A DNA stretch of 64,000 bases from Rhizobium sp. 9140. GTDB lineage: Bacteria; Pseudomonadota; Alphaproteobacteria; Rhizobiales; Rhizobiaceae. The notes under the pieces were generated by a model. It made no database searches. It was not told the DNA's origin and saw only the letters and a program-made list of their open reading frames with translations. A program made the position numbers and the translations under genes. Numbering within the stretch: the first letter of the stretch is position 1; every line of letters starts with the position of its first letter. This document shows positions 19,660 through 27,961 of this stretch, piece after piece. The stretch covers positions 1-64,000 of the forward strand of contig NZ_FJUR01000003.1 of the NCBI RefSeq assembly GCF_900067135.1, given 5' to 3'.

Positions 19660-20511
19660 TTATTCGGGCTTGATGTTTTCCCAGCGCTTCAGAAGATCGG
19701 CGTGACTGTCGGTCCAGTCCCTGATCGCCTCGTCCATCGTCTTGCCGTCGTTGACCGCGCTGTTGATTGCGGTGATATCGGCAAGCGGGACGTACACGCT
19801 GGCGATGACCTCACGGGCGTGAGGATTTTCGGCCGAGAAACCCTTCTGACCGATCCAGTAGTAGCTCTGCGGCGGCGGGAAGACACCCTTCGGATCTGCC
19901 AGGAACTTGACGTCGTATTTCTGCATCATCCAGGACGGCTCCCAGATCGTCACGGCAATCCATTCCTTGCGATCTGTGGCGGACTTCAGCGCGGCGGTCA
20001 TCGCGGCGGTGCTGCCTTCGACGAGCTGCAGCTTGAGATCGTATGCCTTCACGGAGCTGCTGGTGTCGCGCATCAGGCCCGATCCCGGCTCGATACCGAC
20101 GATCTTGCCGCCGAACTTGTCGGCGTTGTCGTTCAGCTGGTCCATGGAATCGATGGTGACGTATTTCGGAACCGCGACGCCCTGGAACAGGCCGTGCGAG
20201 ACCGGGGAAATCTTTTCGAGACGCTTCTTGTTCTTGTCCCAGTAATCCTGCGCGACATAGTCCGTCTGCGAGGCGAGGATCTGGACGTCGCCCTTGCTGA
20301 GAGCGGCGTAGGCAATGCCCCATTCGGAGAACGGCACGACCTTCACGGTGTAGCCGGAATCTTCGAGCACCTTCTTCGTAATGCCTGTGATCGGTGTGAG
20401 GTCTTCCCACGACATCGTGCCGATGGTGATGGTCTTTTCTTCGGCATGCGCCGACATCACGGTTATCCCGACCATCGCCGCTGCGCAGATTGCTTTCCAT
20501 AGAGTCTTCAT
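19660..20511 (-). CDS. Periplasmic glycine betaine/proline-type substrate-binding protein
   Basis: This 283-residue OpuAC/ProX-family binding protein captures the substrate in the periplasm and delivers it to the ABC permeases. A signal peptide is clear (residues 1-23, ending AHA before EEKTITIG). The mature part has the family pattern WEDLTPITGI near the start, the aromatic-rich YVAQDYWDKNKK, and IWEPSWMMQKYDVKFL. Trp and Tyr residues of this kind form the cation-pi cage for quaternary amines. A GGAG ribosome site lies 9 bp before the ATG. Whether it binds a betaine, proline betaine or a hydroxyproline derivative cannot be decided from sequence alone. Confidence 0.9.
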   Translation of the reverse strand: MKTLWKAICAAAMVGITVMSAHAEEKTITIGTMSWEDLTPITGITKKVLEDSGYTVKVVPFSEWGIAYAALSKGDVQILASQTDYVAQDYWDKNKKRLEKISPVSHGLFQGVAVPKYVTIDSMDQLNDNADKFGGKIVGIEPGSGLMRDTSSSVKAYDLKLQLVEGSTAAMTAALKSATDRKEWIAVTIWEPSWMMQKYDVKFLADPKGVFPPPQSYYWIGQKGFSAENPHAREVIASVYVPLADITAINSAVNDGKTMDEAIRDWTDSHADLLKRWENIKPE

Positions 20512-20588
20512 TTTTCGCTCCTAGTTTTCGTTCCCATTATCGTTGAAGCCCAGCACTTGGCTCAGTCTCCACATTGCGCGGCGGGGGA

Positions 20589-21935
20589 TCATCCCTCGCG
20601 GCCTGCACGCAATTCCTGCAACCGGATCACGGAATTGATGCCGAGCCATGCGAACGGCTCCGGCGGCAGCCGCAAGGGCTGGGCATGATCCATGTATTCA
20701 TCAAGCTGTCGGGAGGCCGAGCCGGTCGCGAGGTCAGCCGCCATCATGCCGGCGAGCGTACTCTTGACCGTGCCAAGGCCATTTTCGCAGCAGGCCGAAT
20801 AGAGGCCCTCTTCGATCTCACCAAAAGCCGGGACGTGGTTGCGGCTGAGGCAGAGCCGGCCGGCCCAGCTGTATTCGAACGGCAAACCGGCAAGGCGTGG
20901 AAACCGGGCGTCGAAGGAGCGGCGATGCTCGCCCGCCATCTTCGTCATGCGCCGTTCACTGACATCCACCGTTGTCTCGTAGGTGTATTTTGTCCGGATC
21001 ACGATTCGCGACTGTCCGCCGGTCGTGATCTTGCGCACCGTCGCGCCCATCGCGTCGGCGGGAAGAAGCGCCCACTTGTCGCGGCCTGATCTTTCCTCGC
21101 CTCGGCCAGCAGCATCAAACGGGGCCGTCATCGAAGCGTAGGCGAAGATGTGCATCAGCCTGCCGCCGAAGTGACCGAAATCCTGGATATGGCCGTTGAC
21201 CGCGAGGATGACCCTGGGCGCCGTGACCGTTCCGCGCAATGAAGTGGCGGTCCAGGTTCCGCCCTCGCGCTTCAACGATGTTACGGGGCTGCGCTCGTAT
21301 ACATCGACGTTCTCCGACAGGCCGGCGGCGAAGCTTCGGATATAGTCGGCCGGCTGGATGAGAACCGCGCCGGGCGTGTAGAGCCCGCCCAGATAATAGT
21401 CCGACCCGGTGATGTCGCGCATCACGCGAGCGTCGAGAAACACATACTTCTCGCCCGCACCCTTCAACGACTGCCCGAATGTCATGTTCAGTTTCATGCC
21501 GCGCGCGGTCGCGGCGGCATTGATCTTGCCGGCGGGATCGAACGTCTCGCGGGACATCCCGTATTCACAGGCGGCTTGCGTCGCAAAGGCGATCGCGGAG
21601 CGGTTCTGCGCCATCTCCATCTGCGTGGCATCAGCACTGCCGCTTGAATATTCGCTGGAGGTGAGGTTGTGCGGGACATCGATCATGAAGCCCGAGTTTC
21701 GTCCCGACGTGCCTTTCCCCAGTTCACTCGCCTCCAGAATGACGACCTTGTCCTGCGGACGACGCTCTTTCAGCCGGCGGGCCGCGGACAGTCCCGCAAA
21801 GCCCGCGCCGATCACCAGCCAGTCCGCGGTCACGTTGCCTTCGAGGCTCCGGACCGGGAGCGGTCGCTTGCTGATCGCCTCCCAGCCCGACACGCCATTT
21901 TCAAAAGGCAAGCGCTTGACGGACTTCGTGATCAT
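20589..21935 (-). CDS. FAD-dependent amine/imino acid oxidoreductase (DAO/PuuB family)
   Basis: This 448-residue flavoprotein of the D-amino acid oxidase fold should oxidise a secondary amine or imino acid and pass electrons to oxygen or a quinone. The dinucleotide-binding motif VIGAGFAGLSAARRL lies at residues 41-55. It is followed by GTSGRNSGFMID, a segment typical of the PuuB/OrdL group, and by an FAD-contact region near the C-terminus (CCENGLGTVKSTLAGMMAADL). Its ATG overlaps the stop of the aldehyde dehydrogenase gene (ATGA at 21935-21932), showing coupling. In the inferred pathway it would act after the racemase-family enzyme and before the DapA-family lyase. The physiological substrate is inferred from context only. 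Confidence 0.85.
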   Translation of the reverse strand: MITKSVKRLPFENGVSGWEAISKRPLPVRSLEGNVTADWLVIGAGFAGLSAARRLKERRPQDKVVILEASELGKGTSGRNSGFMIDVPHNLTSSEYSSGSADATQMEMAQNRSAIAFATQAACEYGMSRETFDPAGKINAAATARGMKLNMTFGQSLKGAGEKYVFLDARVMRDITGSDYYLGGLYTPGAVLIQPADYIRSFAAGLSENVDVYERSPVTSLKREGGTWTATSLRGTVTAPRVILAVNGHIQDFGHFGGRLMHIFAYASMTAPFDAAGRGEERSGRDKWALLPADAMGATVRKITTGGQSRIVIRTKYTYETTVDVSERRMTKMAGEHRRSFDARFPRLAGLPFEYSWAGRLCLSRNHVPAFGEIEEGLYSACCENGLGTVKSTLAGMMAADLATGSASRQLDEYMDHAQPLRLPPEPFAWLGINSVIRLQELRAGREG

Positions 21936-23449
21936 CGGATTGTCTCGTCCACGGAGCGCTCGGAGATATCGATCCAGATCGTCTTCAGTTCGCAGTAATT
22001 GTCGTGGGCGAAGATCGACTTGTCGCGACCGCCGAAACCCGATTCCTTGTAGCCGCCGAACGGTGTCGAAGCGTCGCCCTCGCCAAAGCAGTTGACAGTC
22101 ACCAGGCCGGCCCGGATTTCCCGCGACAGCTTGATCGCCTTGCGCAGGCTGCCGGTATAGACCGAGGCGGTGAGGCCATAATTAGTGTCGTTGGCGAGCT
22201 TCACCGCTTCCGCCAGCGTTTCAAAAGTGGTCACCGACAGGATCGGTCCGAAGATTTCTTCCTGGAAAAGGCGGCTTGCCGGTGTGACGCCACCGACGAC
22301 GGTGGGTTCGATGAAGACGCCACTCAGCGTCGTGCCGCCATAGGTGAGCGTCAGCTTCTCCGTCTTCACGTCGTCGAGGAAGGATTTGACCTTGTCGAAA
22401 TGCGCCTTGCTGACCAGAGCGCCGATGCGGTTTTCCGGATCCAGCGGGTCGCCGGTCTTCCATTCGCGCAGATAGGCGCCGATCCGTTCGAGCAGCGCGT
22501 CCTTGATCTTGCTGTCGACGATCAGCCGCGACGTGGCCGAACAATTCTCGCCCATGTTCCAGAACGCGCCGTTGACGACCTGCTCGGCCACGAGGTCGAG
22601 GTCTTCGGCATCATCAAGGACGACGGCCGGGTTCTTGCCACCGCATTCCAGGACGACCTTTTTGAGGTTGGAATCGGCGGCATAACGCAGGAAGCGACGT
22701 CCGGTTGGTGTCGAGCCGGTGAACGCGACCATGTCGACATCCATGTGCAGCCCGATCGGCTCGCCGACATCCTTGCCGCTGCCGGTGACGACATTAAAGA
22801 CGCCCGCGGGGATACCGGCCTCGAGAGCCAGTTCCGCGACGCGAAGAGTGGTGAGCGTGGTTTCCTGCGCCGGCTTGACGATGACAGAGCAACCCGAGGC
22901 GAGTGCCGGGCCGATCTTCCAGGCGAGCATCAGCAGCGGGAAGTTCCAGGGCAGCACGCAGCCGACCACGCCGATCGGCTCGCGCACCACCATGGCAAGG
23001 GCATTCGGCCCGACCGGGTTGGTGTTGTCGTAGAGCTTGTCGATAAGCTCGGCATGGAAGCGGATCGTGTGGATCGTGTCCGGCACATCGACCGTCTGGC
23101 ATTCGCGCACCGGCTTGCCGCTGTCGATGCTTTCCATGACGGCCAGCTCGTGGCGGTTTTCCTCCAAGAGCTTTGCGAGTTTGAGGAGAGCGACCTTCCG
23201 GTCGCCGGGAGGCAGCAAACGCCAGCGACCGTCATCGAACGCCCTTTTCGCGTTTGCAACCGCGTCGTCGACATCACCAGCGTCGCAGGCCGCGATCTCG
23301 GTCAGCGTTTCGCCGGTTGCAGGGTTCGTCGTCGTGAACGTCTTGCCGGACTTTGCCGGACGGAATGCGCCATCGATGAAGGCGTTGGTCGGCAGGTGAA
23401 GATTGGTGGCGATCGCCTTGTATTCGGCCGCGCTCAAGGGTTCATGCAT
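21932..23449 (-). CDS. NAD(P)-dependent aldehyde dehydrogenase
   Basis: This dehydrogenase has 505 residues and oxidises an aldehyde intermediate to an acid. Visible motifs are PWNFPLLMLAWKIGPALASG and VKPAQETTL (cofactor binding), FTGSTPTGR, the catalytic base in LECGGKNPAVVL and the catalytic Cys in NMGENCSATSRL. It most resembles the PuuC/gamma-aminobutyraldehyde group. In hydroxyproline catabolism an enzyme of this superfamily converts alpha-ketoglutarate semialdehyde to alpha-ketoglutarate, a fitting last step here. The ATG at 23449 has a GGAG site 7 bp upstream and overlaps the DapA-family gene by 8 bp. The TTG at 23476 is less likely. Confidence 0.9.
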   Translation of the reverse strand: MHEPLSAAEYKAIATNLHLPTNAFIDGAFRPAKSGKTFTTTNPATGETLTEIAACDAGDVDDAVANAKRAFDDGRWRLLPPGDRKVALLKLAKLLEENRHELAVMESIDSGKPVRECQTVDVPDTIHTIRFHAELIDKLYDNTNPVGPNALAMVVREPIGVVGCVLPWNFPLLMLAWKIGPALASGCSVIVKPAQETTLTTLRVAELALEAGIPAGVFNVVTGSGKDVGEPIGLHMDVDMVAFTGSTPTGRRFLRYAADSNLKKVVLECGGKNPAVVLDDAEDLDLVAEQVVNGAFWNMGENCSATSRLIVDSKIKDALLERIGAYLREWKTGDPLDPENRIGALVSKAHFDKVKSFLDDVKTEKLTLTYGGTTLSGVFIEPTVVGGVTPASRLFQEEIFGPILSVTTFETLAEAVKLANDTNYGLTASVYTGSLRKAIKLSREIRAGLVTVNCFGEGDASTPFGGYKESGFGGRDKSIFAHDNYCELKTIWIDISERSVDETIR

Positions 23450-24353
23450 TGTTGGCTCCCGACGTGATCTGGGCAACCGTGCGCTTCAAAGTCGCGACAA
23501 CGGTTTCAAGGGTTCTTTTTTCTTCGGAATTGAGCGGGCGCAGCGGCGCGCGCACCGAACCTGTCTTCAGGCCGATGATCTCGCATCCATGCTTAATCGA
23601 CTGGACGAACTTGCCGCATTCGAGAAAGTCCATCAGCGGCAGCATCGCCGTCATGATGGCCCGGCCCTTGTCGAAGTTCCTTTCGAGAACACAGGCCTCA
23701 TAGAGGGCGACATGTTCGCGCGGCAGGAAGTTGGAACCGGCGCAGACCCAGCTTCTGGCACCCCAGGCAAAAAATTCCAGCGCCTGGTCGTCCCACCCAC
23801 AGGACAAGCCGATATGGGGGAACTTGCGCGCCAGGAGATGGACGTTGGCCATTTCGCCGGAGCTCTCCTTGATCGCCACGACGTTCTTGGACCGGCCCAC
23901 GCGGGAGAAATAGTCCTCGCGCATGGTGATCCCCATGCGGGCCGGATAATTGTAGAGCATGATCGGCAGGTTGGCGGCGCGGTCGATCGTCAGCGCATGG
24001 ACCGCGTTCTCCTTTTCCGTCGGCAGCGCATAGGGCGGCGACGAGACGAGGATTGCGTCAGCACCGATTTCCTTCGCAGCCTTGGCATATTCGACGGAAT
24101 CTTCGGTCCGTGTCGCACCGGTGCCGATGACGAGAGCGAGACGCGTGCCGATCACATCCCTGGCGTAAGCAGCGAGTTCGAAGCGTTCCTGGGCGCTCTG
24201 AGCATAATATTCGCCGGTCGAGCCGCCGACGATGATGCCATGCACCTTGGCCTCGATCAGCGACTCCAACACAGCCGCAAACCCCTCGCGGTCAATCTGC
24301 CCGTCGGGGCTGAGCGGCGTGATCGCCGGGGTGTAGATGCCTTCGAATTTCAT
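23442..24353 (-). CDS. DapA-family lyase/dehydratase-deaminase
   Basis: This 303-residue class I aldolase-fold enzyme belongs to the dihydrodipicolinate synthase/N-acetylneuraminate lyase superfamily. The Schiff-base Lys is in VVAIKESSG (about residue 165) and the conserved Tyr in YNYPARMG (about 137). GGSTGEYYAQ near residue 45 is the carboxylate-binding loop. Members of this family include pyrroline-4-hydroxy-2-carboxylate deaminases of the hydroxyproline pathway, which fits the neighbouring racemase-family, FAD and aldehyde dehydrogenase genes. The ATG overlaps the GntR gene stop by 4 bp. True lysine biosynthesis is unlikely in this context. Confidence 0.85.
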   Translation of the reverse strand: MKFEGIYTPAITPLSPDGQIDREGFAAVLESLIEAKVHGIIVGGSTGEYYAQSAQERFELAAYARDVIGTRLALVIGTGATRTEDSVEYAKAAKEIGADAILVSSPPYALPTEKENAVHALTIDRAANLPIMLYNYPARMGITMREDYFSRVGRSKNVVAIKESSGEMANVHLLARKFPHIGLSCGWDDQALEFFAWGARSWVCAGSNFLPREHVALYEACVLERNFDKGRAIMTAMLPLMDFLECGKFVQSIKHGCEIIGLKTGSVRAPLRPLNSEEKRTLETVVATLKRTVAQITSGANNA

Positions 24354-25060
24354 GATGATGACTCCATCGATTGCGTCGGCGTTTCGACCAGTGCGTCCGC
24401 CTTGAGTGCTTGGGGTGCGATGAACATTTCCATGTTCTCGCGCGACAGTTCCCAGTGTTCGAACACGAGGTCGACGACAGCGTCCTCGTCGCGGGCGGCG
24501 ATCGCCGCGATGAAGCCGTCATGGTGGCCGACCGATTTTTGCAGCCGCTCCTGCATGTCCGCGTTGCGGGGGCGGAAGAATGTATGGCCGATGCGCGCAT
24601 GATCGATCAGCAGCCGTCCGAGGCTAGGCTGCAGGTATTCGTTGCCCGACATCTCACCCATGATCTCGTGAAACCGGTTGTTGGCGAGCGTCATCGAAAG
24701 CGCATCATGCGAGAAGCTCGCGGCACGAAACTGTTCCTGCGTGGTCTGCAGCTCCGAGAGCTGCTTCACCTTAAAGTTCCGAACCGCCAGCCGTCCGATC
24801 GCCGCATAGACCATCGGCGCGACCAGGAAGAAGTGGCGCAGGGTCGAGTGGTTCATCGGGATGACCCGAGCACCCCTGTTGGTGCGGATATCCACGTAGC
24901 CTTCACCTTCCAGGCGACGGAAAACCTCCCGCACCGGGGTCCGTGACAGGCCGTATTTTTCGCTCAGCGATGCTTCATCCAGGTCTTCGTCGGGATCGAG
25001 TTCCATCGTCAGGATCTGACGCTTGAGATCGTCGTAGAGTTCGCTCTTGCCGCCCTTCAT
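24350..25060 (-). CDS. GntR-family (FCD/FadR subfamily) repressor, first gene of the catabolic operon
   Basis: This regulator has 236 residues. Its N-terminal winged helix (residues 1-70, with SEKYGLSRTPVREVFRRLEGEGYV) binds DNA. Its C-terminal all-helical FCD domain would bind a small carboxylated effector; His residues in NRFHEIMGEM and VGHHDGF are positioned like the metal ligands of the family. It is the promoter-proximal gene of the operon and overlaps the DapA-family gene by 4 bp, so it probably autoregulates and derepresses the operon when its effector appears. It is a close paralogue of the divergent gene at 25318-26031; the first 30 residues are almost identical. Confidence 0.9.
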   Translation of the reverse strand: MKGGKSELYDDLKRQILTMELDPDEDLDEASLSEKYGLSRTPVREVFRRLEGEGYVDIRTNRGARVIPMNHSTLRHFFLVAPMVYAAIGRLAVRNFKVKQLSELQTTQEQFRAASFSHDALSMTLANNRFHEIMGEMSGNEYLQPSLGRLLIDHARIGHTFFRPRNADMQERLQKSVGHHDGFIAAIAARDEDAVVDLVFEHWELSRENMEMFIAPQALKADALVETPTQSMESSS

Positions 25061-25146
25061 CCCGAATCCCCGATGTGACCTGGCCCGCGCATCGCGCTGT
25101 CGGCTTTTGAGGACAAGCTTGCATGAGTATTCTAGTGAGTCAACAA

Positions 25147-25193
25147 AATTGTATTATGAAAGTACACAACGAGTACACCTACGATATACAATT
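25147..25193. promoter_or_regulatory. Inverted repeat between divergent GntR genes, candidate shared operator
   Basis: The 257-bp gap between the two GntR genes contains an 8-bp inverted repeat, AATTGTAT at 25147-25154 and ATACAATT at 25186-25193. Between the arms GTACAC occurs twice exactly 11 bp apart (25162 and 25173), about one helical turn. TTGTAT/ATACAA half-sites are common targets of FCD-type GntR regulators, so one or both paralogues may bind here and control both directions. This is inferred from symmetry and position only. Confidence 0.5.
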
Positions 25194-25317
25194 GGCAAAC
25201 AATGAGAGGTAGGAGGGTTATCACGCTCGCCGCGATTGAATATCGCGATTGCCAACGGCTATGGTCGGCATTAAGCCAATCACGCGTGGAATACTTCGGC
25301 CTTGGGGAATGACTTGA

Positions 25318-26031
25318 ATGAAGAGCGGCAAGAGCGAACTCTACGACGATCTCAAGCGTCAGATCCTGACGATGGAACTCGACCCCGACGAGGATGTGGA
25401 TGAGGTCAGCCTCAGCGAGAAATATGGTCTCTCGCGTACGCCTGTACGGGACACCCTGCGTCGCCTGGCAGGCGAAGGTTACATTGACATGCGGGAGAAC
25501 AGAAGCGCGCGCGTCATCCCGTTGAACCATTCGACGCTGCGACATTTTTTTCTTGTCGCGCCAATGATCTATGCGGCGATCGGGCGCTTGGCAGTCCAGA
25601 ATTTCAAGCCTAAGCAGTTGTCGGAACTGAGCGATACGCAGGAAAGATTTCGGATCGCCAGCGAGAAGCTGGATACGCTTGAAATGGTCCTCGAGAACAA
25701 CCGGTTTCACGAGATCATGGGTGAGATGTCAGGCAATGTTTATCTGCAGCCCAGCCTGGGGCGGCTCCTCATCGATCACGCCCGCATCGGCCACACGTTT
25801 TTTCATCCGCGCAACGACGACATGCGGCAGCGCCTTCAACTGGCTGTCGAGCACCATGACGGCTTCATCGACGCGATCAAGGCCCATGACGAGCCCGCCG
25901 TCGTCGACCTTGTTTTCAAGCACTGGGAACTGTCGCGCGAAAACATGGAGCTTTATGTCGTGCCGAGCGACATGAAGGCCGATCTTCCTGTCGAGCTCGG
26001 CTCCTCGCACAAGGATGCCCAACAGGTCTGA
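25318..26031 (+). CDS. GntR-family (FCD subfamily) regulator, divergent paralogue
   Basis: A second GntR/FCD regulator (237 residues) is transcribed away from the operon. It shares the winged helix (SEKYGLSRTPVRDTLRRLAGEGYI) and the FCD-domain pattern with the gene at 24350-25060. The recognition helix is nearly unchanged, so both should bind similar DNA. The effector domain has diverged more, which suggests different ligands or heterodimer formation. No catabolic gene follows it on the plus strand. Its downstream neighbour is a gene remnant and a convergent methyltransferase. Confidence 0.9.
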   Translation: MKSGKSELYDDLKRQILTMELDPDEDVDEVSLSEKYGLSRTPVRDTLRRLAGEGYIDMRENRSARVIPLNHSTLRHFFLVAPMIYAAIGRLAVQNFKPKQLSELSDTQERFRIASEKLDTLEMVLENNRFHEIMGEMSGNVYLQPSLGRLLIDHARIGHTFFHPRNDDMRQRLQLAVEHHDGFIDAIKAHDEPAVVDLVFKHWELSRENMELYVVPSDMKADLPVELGSSHKDAQQV

Positions 26032-26058
26032 CGCTCGGCCGCTTGGGCGTGGAGCCGG

Positions 26059-26142
26059 TTAGGACGTTTTCTGCAGGGCCCGCGTCAGCCATCCGGTAGC
26101 AAAATCGGCGATCGCGGAGCGCTGGGCATCGACCGGCACGAG
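26059..26142 (-). pseudogene. Possible 3' remnant of an unidentified regulator gene
   Basis: Reading leftward, this 117-bp gap contains an uninterrupted coding-like tail, VDAQRSAIADFATGWLTRAL, followed by a TAA stop at 26061-26059. The composition looks like the C-terminal helix of a transcription regulator, but the family cannot be named and no upstream portion exists. It is recorded because it suggests that another gene was lost between the GntR and methyltransferase genes. Confidence 0.25.
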
Positions 26143-26148
26143 AGTTAG

Positions 26149-26952
26149 TCACTCTGCATTTCGCTTATGACTTACGAATAAGCCGCTTTCCTTTCCAACC
26201 TCAAGAACACCGTTGCCCACCTGAAACGCTTTGGTGATCGCATCCCGGAATGCGACAAGCTGCGCGTCGTCGGCAGCATCGCCGGGAGGGTAGGACGTCA
26301 GGGCCAGGAATACGTCTTCCGGATCGGTCACGCGCAGACAGGCTGGATGCTGCTTCATGGTCACATTGCCGAACTGAGCCTGCATGATCCGTTCGGCCGC
26401 GTCATATCCGAACGCAGCGCCGGCCGGATCGACTGGCGGACTGCCGAACACCGTTGTCAGCCCATACATCTCGCGCATGTTGCCGGCGCCGTTCGTCGTC
26501 ACCGCCAGACAACCGCCCGGCCTCAGAACCCGATGCATCTCCGCAACCGCCTTCGACGGGTCAGGCAGATGATAGAGCATGTGCATGGCGATGACGGTGT
26601 CAAAGGACCCGTCTTCAAAGGGCAACGCGGCCGCGTCGGCTTGCTGCCCTGTGACCGATGCAAATTGCAGGGGCCGGCAATGCTCAACGGCTTCCTGAAC
26701 CATGCCCGAAGAAAGATCGGAAAGCGTAAGGTGCAGGTTTTGCGGCAGGCCGCTTGCGGCTGCCTCCCAAAACCAACCAGGACCACACCCGATATCAAGG
26801 ATGCTGTCGCCGGGCTTGAGAGGAAGCTGCCCTGCTATCCAAGGAAACCAGCCGGTTTCGGCGATCGTGTACTCGCTGTTCAACCGGGCGCGAGCCGCAA
26901 GCTTGCGGCTATCGCCATATTGCTCTGCATTGCCTGACGTTATCGAGGCCAC
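26149..26952 (-). CDS. Class I SAM-dependent methyltransferase
   Basis: This 267-residue Rossmann-fold methyltransferase has motif I ILDIGCGPGWFWEAAASG (about residues 51-68), acidic motif II (LTLSDLSSGM), FEDGSFDTVIAMHMLYHLPDP and the post-motif LRPGGCLAVTTNG. The pattern is that of the UbiE/COQ5-like small-molecule methyltransferases (Methyltransf_11). The substrate is unknown. The start is GTG at 26952 with a strong Shine-Dalgarno (GGAGGAA) upstream. It appears monocistronic, between a remnant region and the transglycosylase gene. Confidence 0.85.
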   Translation of the reverse strand: MASITSGNAEQYGDSRKLAARARLNSEYTIAETGWFPWIAGQLPLKPGDSILDIGCGPGWFWEAAASGLPQNLHLTLSDLSSGMVQEAVEHCRPLQFASVTGQQADAAALPFEDGSFDTVIAMHMLYHLPDPSKAVAEMHRVLRPGGCLAVTTNGAGNMREMYGLTTVFGSPPVDPAGAAFGYDAAERIMQAQFGNVTMKQHPACLRVTDPEDVFLALTSYPPGDAADDAQLVAFRDAITKAFQVGNGVLEVGKESGLFVSHKRNAE

Positions 26953-27001
26953 GCGCTTCCTCCATCTTTCTTTCTCTCAAAATCCTGTCGCATGGGATAC
27001 G

Positions 27002-27658
27002 CTATCGGCACCCTTCGAGCCAAACATCCGAAAAGCCCGCAGGCGTACACGCCCCGGCTGCCAGACGCTGGATTCGGCCGGCGCGTTCCTCGAGCTTGGC
27101 GTCGCTTCGAGCGAGATCATATGAAGCCGGCGCTATCAGCACGGCCGCGAGCCGGATAAACTCCGCTTCGGTCAATTCGGCTGGAGACCGCCCATAGATC
27201 GCTGAGCTTGCCGAATGGAAGCCTACTATCCAGCCATCAGGTCCCTTGCCCATTTCCAGCGTTTCCAGCCAGAGGGCAAGAATCTGCTCCTTGGAAAGAC
27301 GGCGCTCCATCCCAAGTGCGTAGCCCGTCTGCCTTATCTTGCCGGGGCCAGGATGAAACTGCTCAAAGGCGAGCCGCTTGGCTGCCGATTGAGTGATTGT
27401 TGTCAAACCAGCGCCTGGAGTAGAGAAATCTACCCCAGAATGGGTTGAATAATTCGGGTCTTCAACCGCGATCAAAATAGCTCGATAAGCTGCGCCTAAG
27501 GAACCGCCGCCGCGGCCCTGAGCGATCACTTCGTCAGCACGAGCCCGCAACGTCGTGGCATCCGATAGTGCATCAAAGTATCCCTTCGCTCCATAGCCGA
27601 CTAGACCAATAAGCAAGAGGGCAAAGACAAGACTGCCGTATTTAAGTATCCGCATCAT
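27002..27658 (-). CDS. Small GT51 peptidoglycan glycosyltransferase-like membrane protein
   Basis: This protein of 218 residues has one N-terminal transmembrane segment (YGSLVFALLLIGLVGYGAKG) and a periplasmic GT51 (transglycosylase) domain like that of MtgA and class A penicillin-binding proteins. Motif 1 with the catalytic Glu reads AVEDPNYSTHSGVDF, motif 2 reads TTITQSAAKRL and motif 4 reads RRLSKEQILALWLE. Small departures from consensus (Tyr for Phe in motif 1, no second Gln in TITQS) and the short length may mean reduced activity. No transpeptidase domain is present. The ATG pair at 27658/27655 is preferred over the start at 27808, whose 50-residue extension is Cys/Asn-rich and unlike an export signal. 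Confidence 0.8.
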   Translation of the reverse strand: MMRILKYGSLVFALLLIGLVGYGAKGYFDALSDATTLRARADEVIAQGRGGGSLGAAYRAILIAVEDPNYSTHSGVDFSTPGAGLTTITQSAAKRLAFEQFHPGPGKIRQTGYALGMERRLSKEQILALWLETLEMGKGPDGWIVGFHSASSAIYGRSPAELTEAEFIRLAAVLIAPASYDLARSDAKLEERAGRIQRLAAGACTPAGFSDVWLEGCR

Positions 27659-27834
27659 CCGCCGCCAGATAACATAATGGGTGGCCCTCGCGCTAAAACT
27701 CGTGTTGTCGCATAAGTTGTTTTCAAGAATAATTTGTCCGTAATTATGTTCGTACCGGGTTTTGCACAACAGTAGCTTTTCACTGTGATTACAATAGCTT
27801 AGTTCCATAATACTTGTTATGCGCTATGGTATAA

Positions 27835-27853
27835 CATTACAACACGTGTAATG
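27835..27853. promoter_or_regulatory. lux-box-like palindrome upstream of the luxI-type gene
   Basis: A perfect 7-bp inverted repeat with a 5-bp spacer (CATTACA acacg TGTAATG) lies about 109 bp before the luxI-type start codon. LuxR-family regulators bind 18-20 bp palindromes at this kind of distance. No luxR gene is present in the window, so the regulator would have to be encoded elsewhere. Confidence 0.55.
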
Positions 27854-27961
27854 GGATTCTGATTTGAGAGCATTTGGCAATACCCCAAGATGAGGGTGCT
27901 GATCTGAGGGAATACGGGCCTATCGAACAGTTGTGCATCCTACGGAAAACAACCGTTGGAG

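Noticed and set aside
22004..23467. A 487-codon plus-strand open frame opposite the aldehyde dehydrogenase gene
   Set aside because: Antisense shadow of a high-GC gene; no motifs and no ribosome site. The same holds for 30117-31487 (opposite istA) and 34369-35403 (opposite ietS).
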